DNA of 64,000 bases from Pedobacter sp. KBS0701 (GCF_005938645.2 NZ_CP042171.1:1736001-1800000), one strand, 5' to 3'. Positions 26,713-35,517 are shown, counted from the first letter of the stretch. Notes: generated from the letters alone by a model not told the origin. A program made the numbers and translations.

Positions 26713-26785
26713 TGGTCGTCACCCTGAATTTATTTCAGGGTCTTAATAGATAAAGATGCTGAAATAAATTCAGCATGACGATCGC
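26713..26785. repeat. Palindromic repeat after the MFS gene
   Basis: Nested inverted copies: CACCCTGAATTTATTTCAGGG on the left side and GCTGAAATAAATTCAGCATG on the right, so each half is itself a hairpin and the two also pair with each other. A related left half occurs at 32158-32185. It lies between convergent genes and likely works as a terminator. Confidence 0.6.
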
Positions 26786-26835
26786 GTGGATATAAAGTTG
26801 CGCGCAAAACGCCAGCCGCTATACACTACCCGCAT

Positions 26836-27855
26836 TTACCCGTGCACCATCAACTTACAATCGACCATTACTTTTTGGTAATTATGAATATCAATTTCTT
26901 TGTTAATCAATTGTATCAATAAAGAAATTGCATTTTCACCTACCGATTCGGGGTTTTCTTCAACAGAGGCGATAGGGGGTGAATCGAGATAACTGATGAA
27001 AGAAGTGTTGCCAAATCCTATACATTCCAATTTGTTAGTGTTCAAGTGGTTGGTGGATTTTAGGTATTTGATCGCATCGAATAAGATAGGTTCTTTAAAA
27101 GCCACAAGTGCAGTGGGTTTATTTTCCGGATAGATGAACAAATTCTTAATTGCCGAGATTGTATTTTCCTTATCAAAATCGGTATAAGCAACTAATTCTG
27201 ATGAAAAAGGTAGCTCTTTATCCTTTAAGGCATTGATATAGCCATTAAAGCGATCGTGCGTGAAATTAATCATTTTGGGGCCACCCAAATAAGCGATCTT
27301 CTGATGCCCCCTGTCTATTAGAAACTTGGTAGCCTGGTAACAGCCCTGGAAAGTATTGCACAATACTTTGTGGCAGTTGAGGTTAAAACTCGGGTTCCGG
27401 GTATAATATACTACCGGAATGCCTATGTTTTCGAACTGGTTTAGGTGTGCAAAATCTTGTGTATACTTCGAAATAGCCACAATTAAGCCATCTACCCGGC
27501 TCCGTAACAGCATATTTGCAGATTGAATCTCTTTTTCCAGCTCATCGTGAGATTGACTGATAATCACATTGTATCCATTTTGTGTGGCAAACTGCTCTAT
27601 TCCATAAATACTCCTGGTAAAAAAGTGATCTAAAAGATTGGGTAAAATAACGCCAATAATGCGCGATCTCTTTTCTTTTAAATTGATAGCTGATTTATTC
27701 GGCGTAAAATGCAGATCGCGTGCCATTTCCTGAACACGCTGCCTGGTGTATGCGTTTATGGTTGGGTAATTGTTAAGGGCTTTTGATACTGTTGAAACTG
27801 ACATCTTTAACTTCTCAGCCAGGAATTTCAGTGTAACAGGGGTATTGTTCATCAT
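26836..27855 (-). CDS. LacI-family transcriptional regulator
   Basis: Sugar-responsive repressor of about 339 residues. ATG codons at 27855 and 27852 are both possible; an annotated start at 27864 would be TTG. N-terminal helix-turn-helix: VTLKFLAEKLKMSVSTVSKALNNYPTINAYTRQRVQ. Then a hinge helix and a periplasmic-binding-protein-like core (from about residue 60). It is divergent from a beta-glucuronidase, SDR and uxuA operon and an 18-bp perfect palindrome lies between, so glucuronate or an intermediate of its breakdown is the likely signal. Both self-control and operon control are inferred. Confidence 0.93.
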   Translation of the reverse strand: MMNNTPVTLKFLAEKLKMSVSTVSKALNNYPTINAYTRQRVQEMARDLHFTPNKSAINLKEKRSRIIGVILPNLLDHFFTRSIYGIEQFATQNGYNVIISQSHDELEKEIQSANMLLRSRVDGLIVAISKYTQDFAHLNQFENIGIPVVYYTRNPSFNLNCHKVLCNTFQGCYQATKFLIDRGHQKIAYLGGPKMINFTHDRFNGYINALKDKELPFSSELVAYTDFDKENTISAIKNLFIYPENKPTALVAFKEPILFDAIKYLKSTNHLNTNKLECIGFGNTSFISYLDSPPIASVEENPESVGENAISLLIQLINKEIDIHNYQKVMVDCKLMVHG

Positions 27856-27895
27856 CTTTTCCAATCTCAGTACATAATTAAGAAAAAAAGCAATT

Positions 27896-27913
27896 ATTTC
27901 AAACGTTTGAAAT
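27896..27913. promoter_or_regulatory. LacI-type operator palindrome
   Basis: ATTTCAAACGTTTGAAAT is a perfect 18-bp palindrome with the central CG typical of LacI-family sites. It lies about 40 bases upstream of the lacI-type gene start and about 195 bases before the beta-glucuronidase gene. Confidence 0.7.
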
Positions 27914-28066
27914 GTATTTTCAGTAGATTTTATCGCGCTTTGGCCTTTTTAAAACCACTTAATCTGTTAAGCTTTTCTAAATTCGTTATCACAATATAAA
28001 CCAAGCAAAAACAGAATCTTGCTCAAATTTAGGCTAGCGACAGAGAAACCGTCCGCAATTAATTGT

Positions 28067-28084
28067 TAGTTTTGAAACGATCAA
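28067..28084 (+). promoter_or_regulatory. Promoter -7 box and possible second operator of the glucuronide operon
   Basis: TAGTTTTG at 28067-28074 fits the Bacteroidota -7 consensus TAnnTTTG, and the ATG follows about 34 bases later. The overlapping TTGAAACGATCAA (28072-28084) shares the AAACG core with the upstream operator but is imperfect. No clear -33 TTTG was found. Confidence 0.35.
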
Positions 28085-28107
28085 TTAATAATATTAAAAC
28101 TTAAGTT

Positions 28108-29937
28108 ATGCTAAAAACAACCTATAGCGTATTTTTAATCTGCTTTTCGCTTCTTTCATCATTCAGTTACGGTCAGGTTACGGCTATACAGAATATTCAG
28201 GGCCGGAAAATCCAGAGTCTTAATGGTAAATGGAATTATATTGTCGATCCTTACGAAAATGGTTATTATGATTATCGTCATGATCCATACGATCAATCGA
28301 AAACCGGATCCGGGGGCTTTTATGATGATAAAGTTCAGAAAGATAAGTCAGAGCTGATTGAGTATGATTTCGATCATTCGCCTCAAATGAATGTTCCAGG
28401 TGATTGGAATTCGCAATCAGAAAAATTAGAGCTTTACGAGGGCAATGTTTGGCTCCGTAAAAAGTTTGATGCAAAACCCGAAAAAGGGAAAAAATATTTC
28501 GTTTACTTTGGTGCAGTAAATTACGAAGCCCATGTTTATCTCAACGGTAAAAAACTAGGGGTACACAAAGGTGGTTTTACGCCCTTTCAGTTCGATGTAA
28601 CCAATAATTTAAAAGCTGGCGAAAACTCCCTGGTGCTTAAAGTTGATAATATCCGTAAACAGGATGAAATTCCCACTGTAAATACCGATTGGTGGAATTA
28701 TGGAGGCATTACACGTGATGTTTTTTTAGCAGAATTTCCTGAGCATTTTATCAGTGATTACAAACTTCAGCTCGTTAAAGGAAATAATAACCTGTTAAGT
28801 TTTTCGGTAAAACTTGCCGATGCCACTGCCGGACAGGAAATCACACTTTCTATCCCTGAGCTTAAGCTCGAAAAGAAATATAAAACCGATGGCGAAGGTA
28901 AAATTGCTGATGAGTTTACCTGGAACAATTTAAGCTTATGGTCGCCCGAAACACCAAAATTATATGCCGTAAATATTAAAACCGATAAAGAAAATATTAA
29001 TGATAAAATTGGTTTCAGGACTATTCGGGTTGATGGCGATAGCATCCTGTTAAATGGTAAGTCTGTTTTTTTAAGAGGAATATCACTTCATGATGAAAAC
29101 CCTCTTTTAGCCGGGCGATTACGCTCAGAAGGGGATATGCGGATGATGTTGCAATGGGCAAAAGACATGAATTGTAACTACGTTCGGCTGGCACATTACC
29201 CGCATAACGAGGAGATGATTCGCCTTGCCGATGAAATGGGACTATTGGTTTGGGCCGAAGTGCCTGTTTACTGGACCATTAGCTGGACCAACCCGGCAAC
29301 CTATGCCAATGCCAAAAAACAATTGACTGATTTAATTGTACGCGATAAAAACAGGGCCAGTGTAATCGTTTGGTCGATCGGGAATGAAACCCCGCTTAGT
29401 GATGCCCGTTTAAGTTTTATGAGTAATCTGGCAGAAACTGCCCGCACATTAGATGATACCCGTTTGGTGGCTGCTGCTTTAGAGGTGCACCGAGAAGGGA
29501 ATACGATCATTTTAAACGATCCTTTGGGCGAAAAAATTGATCTGGTTAGTTTTAATGAATATGCCGGCTGGTACTGGGGAGGTAATCCATCGGAAATTAC
29601 CAAATACAATTTCGATATCAAATATAAAAAACCTGTGGTAGTGACTGAATTTGGTGGCGACGCACTAGGCGGGTTCCATGCTGATGAAAATACCCGCTGG
29701 AGCGAAGAGTACCAGGAGGCATTGTATAAAAACCAGATTACGATGTTGAGCAAAATCGGTGCTTTACGCGGGATGACGCCATGGATTTTAACCGACTTCA
29801 GATCGCCAAGAAGACAACATCCAATTTATCAGAATTTCTGGAACCGCAAAGGATTAATCAGTGAAACAGGTAAGAAAAAGAAAGCGTTTTATGTATTAAA
29901 AGATTTTTATGACCAGATGCAGGTTAAATATAAATAA
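28108..29937 (+). CDS. Glycoside hydrolase family 2, probable beta-glucuronidase
   Basis: Secreted enzyme of 609 residues with a signal peptide (MLKTTYSVFLICFSLLSSFSYGQ). It has the GH2 order: sugar-binding beta domain (about 75-190), immunoglobulin-like middle domain (190-290), catalytic barrel (290-609). The acid/base is Glu427 in WSIGNETP and the nucleophile is Glu514 in VVTEFGGDAL. Residues N579-R-K581-G582 fit the NxKG motif that binds the carboxylate of glucuronic acid in beta-glucuronidases. Together with the SDR and uxuA genes downstream this supports glucuronide use over beta-galactosidase or beta-mannosidase. It is the first gene of the operon. Confidence 0.9.
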   Translation: MLKTTYSVFLICFSLLSSFSYGQVTAIQNIQGRKIQSLNGKWNYIVDPYENGYYDYRHDPYDQSKTGSGGFYDDKVQKDKSELIEYDFDHSPQMNVPGDWNSQSEKLELYEGNVWLRKKFDAKPEKGKKYFVYFGAVNYEAHVYLNGKKLGVHKGGFTPFQFDVTNNLKAGENSLVLKVDNIRKQDEIPTVNTDWWNYGGITRDVFLAEFPEHFISDYKLQLVKGNNNLLSFSVKLADATAGQEITLSIPELKLEKKYKTDGEGKIADEFTWNNLSLWSPETPKLYAVNIKTDKENINDKIGFRTIRVDGDSILLNGKSVFLRGISLHDENPLLAGRLRSEGDMRMMLQWAKDMNCNYVRLAHYPHNEEMIRLADEMGLLVWAEVPVYWTISWTNPATYANAKKQLTDLIVRDKNRASVIVWSIGNETPLSDARLSFMSNLAETARTLDDTRLVAAALEVHREGNTIILNDPLGEKIDLVSFNEYAGWYWGGNPSEITKYNFDIKYKKPVVVTEFGGDALGGFHADENTRWSEEYQEALYKNQITMLSKIGALRGMTPWILTDFRSPRRQHPIYQNFWNRKGLISETGKKKKAFYVLKDFYDQMQVKYK

Positions 29938-30072
29938 ATAAAGAACCATAATCTGTTGATTAACGGATCATCAGATTATAAAATATAATTTATGGATAAA
30001 TGTGAGACTGCAACAGCAAGTAGTTTACACACGCCATTGTAAGGGTATAGAATAAATAAAAGAACTAAATAA

Positions 30073-30897
30073 ATGGTAAAAGAAATAGAAGGCCTGTTTT
30101 CGTTAAAAAACAAGGTGGTAGTGGTTACAGGTGCTACGGGTGTTTTGGGTGAGGCTTTTGTAAATGGATTATGTGCCGCTGGTGCTGTAATTGTTGTTAT
30201 AGGAAGAAATGAAGAGGCTGCAAAACAAAGGGTTACTGATGTAACAAATGCAGGAGGAAAAGCCATTTATATAATTGCTAATGTATTGGATGAGCAGAAC
30301 CTGCTTGATGCGAATGAAAACATTATCAAAGAATTTGGCCGCATAGATGCCCTGGTAAACGCAGCGGGTGGAAATGTGGCGGAAGCTGTGATTCAGCCAG
30401 GAAGTGATATTTTTGATCTTAATATTCCGGCCCTGAAACAGGCATTTGACCTCAATTTATTTGGAACCATTTTGCCTACGCAGATTTTTGGTAAAGAAAT
30501 CGCAAAAAATGGGGGAAGTATCGTGAATATTTCATCTGTTTCGGCTAACCAGGCCATCACACGCGTATTGGGTTACTCATTGGCCAAAACTTCAATAGAT
30601 TGTTATACCAAATGGATGGCTGTAGAACTGGCCAACCGCTATCAGGATAAAATCAGGATCAACTCAATTGTTCCAGGCTTTTTTATCACCAACCAAAACA
30701 GGGCTTTACTGACCAATGCAGATGGTAGCTTAACTGCAAGAGGGCAGGCCATTATTTATAAAACACCATTTAAACGTTTCGGTGCTCCTGAAGAGTTAAT
30801 TGGTGCATTGGTGTATTTGCTAAGTGACGCCTCTAAATTTGTAAACGGCGAAAATATTAAAGTAGATGGAGGATTTACTGCGTTCTCCGGAGTTTAA
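30073..30897 (+). CDS. SDR-family fructuronate reductase (D-mannonate oxidoreductase)
   Basis: Short-chain dehydrogenase of 274 residues expected to reduce D-fructuronate to D-mannonate with NAD(P)H in the cytosol. Cofactor loop VVTGATGVLG (about 18-27), NAAGGN, catalytic Ser in VNISSVSANQ and the pair Tyr-x3-Lys in GYSLAKTSID are present. The C-terminus DASKFVNGENIKVDGGFTAFSGV is the SDR end. Enterobacterial UxuB belongs to a different fold family, so this would be a non-homologous replacement; the assignment relies on its position between the glucuronidase gene and uxuA. Confidence 0.85.
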   Translation: MVKEIEGLFSLKNKVVVVTGATGVLGEAFVNGLCAAGAVIVVIGRNEEAAKQRVTDVTNAGGKAIYIIANVLDEQNLLDANENIIKEFGRIDALVNAAGGNVAEAVIQPGSDIFDLNIPALKQAFDLNLFGTILPTQIFGKEIAKNGGSIVNISSVSANQAITRVLGYSLAKTSIDCYTKWMAVELANRYQDKIRINSIVPGFFITNQNRALLTNADGSLTARGQAIIYKTPFKRFGAPEELIGALVYLLSDASKFVNGENIKVDGGFTAFSGV

Positions 30898-30964
30898 ATA
30901 TCTGTGTAATGCTCCAACTATTATCGGTGTAATCATATAAATCAGTGTAATCATATATTATATA

Positions 30965-32128
30965 ATGAAAAAATTAGAACAAACCTGGCGTTGGTATGGG
31001 CCAAACGATCCGGTTAGCTTACAAGACGTTAAACAGGCTGGCGCTACAGGTATTGTAACTGCATTGCATCATATTGCACATGGCGAAGTTTGGCCATTGG
31101 AAGATATTCAGGAAAGAAAAGCCATTATTGAGGCTGCCGGTTTAACCTGGTCAGTTGTAGAAAGTGTTCCCGTACACGAAGCGATTAAAACACGTAGAGC
31201 AGATGCCGGGCAGTATATTGAGAATTATAAAACCTCTTTGCGTAACCTTTCGGCCAGCGGAATTAAGATCGTATGTTATAATTTTATGCCGGTTTTAGAC
31301 TGGACACGTACGCAACTGGACCTGGAAATGACCGATGGATCGAAAGCGCTTTATTTTAACTGGATCGATCTGGCTATTTTTGATCTTTATATTTTAAAGA
31401 GGGAAGGTGCAGCAGCTGATTATTCGAAATCTATTTTAGATCGGGCTGCAGCTAAATTTGCTACCTTGTCAGAACAGGATTTGGTTAATCTTCGGATCAA
31501 TGTATTAATGGGGATCCCCAACGAGAAAGAAATCGAACTGGATACCTTGCGTAACAGTATTAATGAATACAAAGCTATTGGTACACAGGGTTTAAAAGAA
31601 AATCTGAAATTTTTCTTATCTGCTATTGCTGAGGTTTGTACAGAGGAAGGCATTAAAATGACCATTCATCCGGACGATCCTCCTTATGCGATTTTGGGTT
31701 TACCAAGGATAGCAAGTACACTGGATGATTTTAATTACATTATCAAAGAAGTAGACCAGGCTTTTAACGGGGTTTGTTTCTGTACGGGTTCTCTGGGTGC
31801 CGGTATGGGGAATAATGCATTAGAAATCTTCAATGCGGTTAAAGAGCGGGTGTATTTTGCGCATTTACGTAATGTTAAAAAAGATGAAGATGGTAGTTTT
31901 TATGAAGCAGATCATCTAGGTGGCGATGTAAACATGTACGAAATCATGAAAGCATTAACAGAAGAAAATGCACTTCGGGATAAATCGATTCCGTTCCGTC
32001 CGGATCATGGTCACCAGATGCTGGATGACCTTGCAAAAGAAACCAATCCGGGTTATTCGGCTATCGGCAGGTTAAGAGGTTTGGCCGAACTAAGGGGATT
32101 AGAAATCGGGGTTACAGGGAATTATTAA
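30965..32128 (+). CDS. uxuA: Mannonate dehydratase
   Basis: Dehydrates D-mannonate to 2-keto-3-deoxy-D-gluconate. The 387-residue chain follows UxuA closely: EQTWRWYGPNDPVSLQDVKQAGATGIVTALHHI at the start, then VVESVPVHEAIKTR, CYNFMPVLDWTRTQLD, HPDDPPY, CFCTGSLGAG and HLRNVK, which include metal ligands His and Cys and a catalytic His. The barrel needs a divalent metal. Third and last gene of the glucuronide operon, 67 bases after the SDR gene. The previous isomerase (UxaC) and the KDG kinase and aldolase are not in the window. Confidence 0.96.
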   Translation: MKKLEQTWRWYGPNDPVSLQDVKQAGATGIVTALHHIAHGEVWPLEDIQERKAIIEAAGLTWSVVESVPVHEAIKTRRADAGQYIENYKTSLRNLSASGIKIVCYNFMPVLDWTRTQLDLEMTDGSKALYFNWIDLAIFDLYILKREGAAADYSKSILDRAAAKFATLSEQDLVNLRINVLMGIPNEKEIELDTLRNSINEYKAIGTQGLKENLKFFLSAIAEVCTEEGIKMTIHPDDPPYAILGLPRIASTLDDFNYIIKEVDQAFNGVCFCTGSLGAGMGNNALEIFNAVKERVYFAHLRNVKKDEDGSFYEADHLGGDVNMYEIMKALTEENALRDKSIPFRPDHGHQMLDDLAKETNPGYSAIGRLRGLAELRGLEIGVTGNY

Positions 32129-32186
32129 CCCAGAGTATCGGAACTAAATAAGCAGCCGTCACCCTGAATTCATTTCGGGGTCTTCC

Positions 32187-32228
32187 AGAATGCGCACAGA
32201 TAAACATTGATTTATTCGTGCGCATTCT
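32187..32228. terminator. Terminator-like hairpin after uxuA
   Basis: AGAATGCGCAC (32187-32197) and GTGCGCATTCT (32218-32228) pair perfectly over 11 bases. The sequence just before it, CACCCTGAATTCATTTCGGGGTC, matches the left half of the repeat at 26713. So this is one repeat unit serving the 3' end of the operon. Confidence 0.55.
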
Positions 32229-32352
32229 TGTATCCGCTTTTCGCCAACCGCCAAACACTTATCGTTGATCCTTATTATCCATAAATACACCCCAATTGCC
32301 AAAATTTTAACTCACCTTTGCTTGTGGCTTGAAATTTGAGTCTCTTAAAATT

Positions 32353-32586
32353 ATGGAAAACAGCAATAATCCCAAGAAGAAAATTTTAACGCCTTCTGTT
32401 GTGCATGACGATTTACCAGAGGTTAAAAAGCCTGAACATTTGAGGAAAGTACCGCTGGATCACGATAGCGGATTGCCCGAAAATCCGGAAAGAAACTATC
32501 ACCACGAAGAATTAAAGAGTATAACCTCCAGTCATGACGAAATCAGGCAAGCAGATGATGATATCTGGAATGGGGAAGACGCTTAA
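32353..32586 (+). CDS. Small acidic soluble protein of unknown function
   Basis: Product of 77 residues, rich in Asp, Glu, Asn, Pro and His, without a hydrophobic segment, so likely soluble and disordered. Motif-like stretches: HDDLPEVKKPEHLRKVPLDHDSG and HHEELKSITSSHDEIRQADDDIWNG. The ATG at 32353 is chosen over an upstream in-frame codon, which would add eight residues. I know no family. A hairpin with a long T-run follows its end. Confidence 0.6.
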   Translation: MENSNNPKKKILTPSVVHDDLPEVKKPEHLRKVPLDHDSGLPENPERNYHHEELKSITSSHDEIRQADDDIWNGEDA

Positions 32587-32684
32587 TTTAGGTGTTAAAC
32601 TTATAGTTATTTACCTATAAAAAAAATAGACTTAAAATTACACTGCAATTTGTTGGTTAAAGTTAAACAAAGTCTAGAAAAAGA

Positions 32685-32717
32685 AAAAGCTTCCAGTTTT
32701 CACTGAAAGCTTTTTTT
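32685..32717 (+). terminator. Terminator between the small gene and tRNA-Arg
   Basis: AAAGCTTCCAG and CACTGAAAGCTTT pair with one mismatch around a TTTT loop, and seven T residues close the right side. It also provides an A/T-rich run just after the tRNA 3' end on the minus strand, so it may serve both directions. Confidence 0.7.
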
Positions 32718-32718
32718 G

Positions 32719-32792
32719 TACCCCGGAAGGGATTCGAACCCCTGACCCACGGTTTAGAAAACCGTTGCTCTATCCAACTGAGCTACCGAGGC
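32719..32792 (-). tRNA. tRNA-Arg (anticodon TCT)
   Basis: Read on the minus strand: acceptor strand GCCTCGG, D-arm with AGCTCAGTTGGATAGAGC, anticodon stem ACGGT/ACCGT with the loop TTTCTAA (anticodon TCT, reads AGA), variable part and T-arm with GGTTCGAATCCC. The acceptor pairs as GCCTCGG with CCGGGGT, including two G-U pairs. CCA is not encoded. A remnant of foreign genes lies beyond its 5' end. Confidence 0.93.
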
Positions 32793-32952
32793 TCATTTTT
32801 TAATGAGCTGCAAATATAGAAGTTCTATTTAATATGTAAAAATATATTTTAAACTATTTAGAATGTACTTTTTATATTTTAAATAAGTAATTAACAACGA
32901 AGCAATTAAAATTGAATCTTTATCATATTAATTTGTTTTTCGGCCTCAAAGA

Positions 32953-33073
32953 CCTGATTATTTTGAATTCAACGCCAGCGAACGTTTCTGCTCGGATAGA
33001 ACGGAAAAGGAATTTTATGAATGTTCAGGCGGAACAAGCGGTGGACAGAAAGAAAAACTGGCCTTCACCATCC
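32953..33073 (+). pseudogene. Remnant of an SMC/ABC-type ATPase gene
   Basis: In one frame this reads DYFEFNASERF and then EFYECSGGTSGGQKEKLAFT, which contains an ABC signature loop of the type seen in SMC-like or Wadjet JetC-type ATPases. No start and no Walker A or Walker B are near, and a stop follows in the same frame at 33109. It is a fragment of perhaps 40 codons of a large protein. Family assignment rests on this single motif. Confidence 0.55.
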
Positions 33074-33148
33074 TAGTCCAAAGAAGAATGGGTGGCCGCA
33101 ATGAGCGATAAGCGTATAGCAGCATTGCTCACCGATATGATGGCCTGA
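33074..33148 (+). pseudogene. Remnant similar to the end of the DUF421 gene
   Basis: In a frame different from the ATPase remnant it reads SKEEWVAAMSDKRIAALLTDMMA and ends at a TGA. The central part matches REEWVAALSDKRI at the C-terminus of the DUF421 protein at 45465-46151; at the DNA level about 35 of 39 bases agree. It is therefore likely a decayed or chimeric copy. Confidence 0.55.
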
Positions 33149-33252
33149 GATTTGCTAAAGCGCTGTATTGAATTTTTTGTACGGTATTTTATCCTGTAAA
33201 AATAAAACGCCATACCAATCGGTAGGCTTTATTAGTCTGGTATGCTGTGGTT

Positions 33253-34320
33253 TTAAGGTATGATCTTTTTCTGTTTCAATTTCTGGAATAAGCTGACAAA
33301 AGAATCTTCCGTGCTTTCAAAAGCAGTAAAACCGTATTTTCTGCTTTTAGACATATCGGTCATCACTTCCAGCGGCCTTCCTAAATCGAGGTCGGTATGC
33401 CAGGCTGAAGTCAACCGGTGAAGATTGCTTTCTTTCAGGCCGTATTGAGCGGCCATCCGGCCCCAGATATCCTCTTTATCTGCCATTTCTTTTTCCAGCG
33501 GCCTGATGGAACCGTCGTAACCATCTGCTTCAATTCCGAAATAAGCTGCTATTTTTTCCCATAACCATTTCCATCTAAAAACATCTCCATTGGTGATGTT
33601 GAACGCCTGATTTCTAGCATTTTCTGCAGTAGAGGCCCAGATAAGCTGTTTTGCCAATATTTTAGCATCAGTCACATCTGATATCCCATTCCACTGGGCT
33701 GCTGAACCTGGCCATACAAATTTTGCACCTGTTTCTTTGCATATACTTGCGTAAACAGCTAATGTAATGCCCATGTTCATCAGGTTGCCGATGGCATAGC
33801 CTATAACGGTATGCGGCCGGTGAATGCTCCAGGTGAAATGGTCCCTGTTTGCCGCTTCATACACTGCATCTTCCTGAGCATAATAGAAATTGGGGTAGGT
33901 TAACCTGGGATGTTCTTCCCTCACCGGTGTTTCAGGCCATATTCCTGCTTTCGCATAGGCTTCAAAAGGGCCCAGATAATGTTTTAAACCGGTAACCAAT
34001 GCTACGTGGCGAACTGATTTTTTAGGAGCTAAGGCATTGAGCAGATTGCTTACCATGGTGCTGTTAACAATGATGTTTTCTGTTTCATTATCTTTCCTCA
34101 TCCAGGTGGTAAATAAAACGTGAGTAGGACAAACATCTTTTAGTGCAACAGATAAACTTTCTTCATTTAGCAGATCAGCCTGAATAGTTTTTAACCCTTT
34201 AATAGGGATGCCGGGGTTTCTTGCCAAACCATAAGTAGTCCAGTTTTGTGCGATTAATTCCTCAGCAAGATTGCTTCCTGTAATTCCGGTTGAACCCACA
34301 ACCAATGCAATATTTTCCAT
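33253..34320 (-). CDS. PRISE-family NAD(P)-dependent reductase (progesterone 5-beta-reductase-like)
   Basis: SDR-superfamily reductase of 355 residues that reduces the double bond of enones. Nucleotide loop VVGSTGITGSNL at the start, the signature VTGLKHYLGPFEAY, and the NFYYAQED block holding the catalytic Tyr, as in plant progesterone 5-beta-reductase and iridoid synthase. Such bacterial proteins are of unknown natural substrate. It is on the same strand as a Crp/Fnr gene, 98 bases downstream of it, so the two may be linked. Start ATG as given, since the Rossmann loop begins within eight residues. Confidence 0.9.
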   Translation of the reverse strand: MENIALVVGSTGITGSNLAEELIAQNWTTYGLARNPGIPIKGLKTIQADLLNEESLSVALKDVCPTHVLFTTWMRKDNETENIIVNSTMVSNLLNALAPKKSVRHVALVTGLKHYLGPFEAYAKAGIWPETPVREEHPRLTYPNFYYAQEDAVYEAANRDHFTWSIHRPHTVIGYAIGNLMNMGITLAVYASICKETGAKFVWPGSAAQWNGISDVTDAKILAKQLIWASTAENARNQAFNITNGDVFRWKWLWEKIAAYFGIEADGYDGSIRPLEKEMADKEDIWGRMAAQYGLKESNLHRLTSAWHTDLDLGRPLEVMTDMSKSRKYGFTAFESTEDSFVSLFQKLKQKKIIP

Positions 34321-34418
34321 AATTGATGCCTTTTGTTAAATTTCTCTTATCACCACAAAAGTAAGAAGAGACCTTTGGTAAAATACTTGACCAGGATCAA
34401 GAGTTTATTATAGAAAAA

Positions 34419-35000
34419 TTATTCATGAAATAATAGCTTTTTTCTTATCCTGCTAACCGTTTCCGGACTTAATCCTAAATAGGAAGCAATAAGGGTATGT
34501 GGTATTCTTTTAACCATATCGGGATTATGGTGTACCAGCGAGCGATACTTTTCCATTGCAGTAGACTTATTGGAAATCATTAGCCGGCGATCTTTAGTAA
34601 CCAGACTATTTTGATACAGGATTCTGAAATAGCGATCCATTAATGGAATCTGAAGCGTTAATGCTTCATAATCATCAAAACTGATGAGCAGCAATTCGGC
34701 ATTTTCGATAGCACTGATATTCAGCAGGGCTTTTTCCCTGTTGATAAAGCTATTGAAATCAGAAATCCACCAGCCTTCAAAAGCAAAAAGATTGATCCGT
34801 TCCTGACCCTTTTCATCGCTTACAAATGACTTTAGGATGCCGCTGCTTACAAATGCGAGATGATTGCAGATTTCCCCTTCGCGTAACAAAAATGCTTTCC
34901 GTTTGAGCCTTTTACCCGTAAAAAAAGTTTTCAGCAAGATCAGATCCGTTTGGTTCAAATCAACCTTATCACGAATATGTTTTATTAAAATTTCGAACAT
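34419..35000 (-). CDS. Crp/Fnr-family transcriptional regulator
   Basis: Regulator of 193 residues. N-terminal cNMP-binding-type barrel with KAFLLREGEICNHLAFVSSGILKSF, and a C-terminal winged helix with IPHTLIASYLGLSPETVSRIRKKL. No N-terminal cysteine cluster. It precedes the PRISE reductase gene in the same direction, and that reductase is its most likely target. It differs clearly from the other Crp/Fnr protein at 4075. Confidence 0.9.
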   Translation of the reverse strand: MFEILIKHIRDKVDLNQTDLILLKTFFTGKRLKRKAFLLREGEICNHLAFVSSGILKSFVSDEKGQERINLFAFEGWWISDFNSFINREKALLNISAIENAELLLISFDDYEALTLQIPLMDRYFRILYQNSLVTKDRRLMISNKSTAMEKYRSLVHHNPDMVKRIPHTLIASYLGLSPETVSRIRKKLLFHE

Positions 35001-35517
35001 TCAATAATTAAGATGAATAATAATGCAATTTAAAATAAATTAACGGCCAGATTTAATATTGATGCATTTAAATAGGACGGTGATGATTGTTTAGTCCTGA
35101 AATAGCAATGCAAAAATGAATCGTTATGACAAGTATTAAAATTCGGGTTATCAAAAGTATACCCAAAAAGACTATTCCTTATCTTTTAAAGATCAGATTG
35201 TTTTCTGGATTGGACAACTTAATCATAACCCAGCAGGTAATAAGGTATTGTTTCCAAAAATTGGCATTAATAGCTTTGATTGAGCTTTGTACAAAGTTTA
35301 ACCTTGATCATTGTATGTGCTGATACTCAACAGCCTCAAATAAAAATTTTAGTGAAGTAAATAGATCGTTTCAGACCTGAACACCATGTTGTATGATAGA
35401 TAACATGATATTATATAGGGGAGGATCGTAACAATAAACAATGCATGCAGATTTAGGAACCATCTGCATGCATTGGAGAGCTGCCGGAACGACTATCCCT
35501 TCCGGGTTTTTGTCGGT
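35001..35517. other. Gap between the Crp/Fnr gene and susD
   Basis: A 65-codon frame at 35126-35323 is open but shows no family features and has no clear signal, so it is not called. The right end holds two hairpins: AATGCATGCAGAT/ATCTGCATGCATT (35440-35474) and CCGGAA/TTCCGG (35484-35505), both just past the stop codon of the SusD gene on the minus strand. They are likely its terminators. Confidence 0.5.
35440..35505 (-). terminator. Double hairpin after the SusD gene
   Basis: Two adjacent stems lie past the stop of the SusD-like gene. The outer one has a perfect 13-bp stem with a 9-base loop, the inner one a 6-bp stem. Together they likely end the SusC-SusD transcript. Confidence 0.6.

Larger units (their letters stand above)
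32793..33252. other. Gap between tRNA-Arg and the PRISE gene
   Basis: This stretch contains the two gene remnants described at 32953-33148. A stem with CCATACCA and TGGTATG near 33210-33246 lies just after the 3' end of the reductase gene on the minus strand, and may be a terminator for it. Confidence 0.5.

Noticed and set aside
35126..35323. 65-codon frame between the Crp/Fnr gene and susD
   Set aside because: No family match, mixed composition and no clear signal; likely chance.
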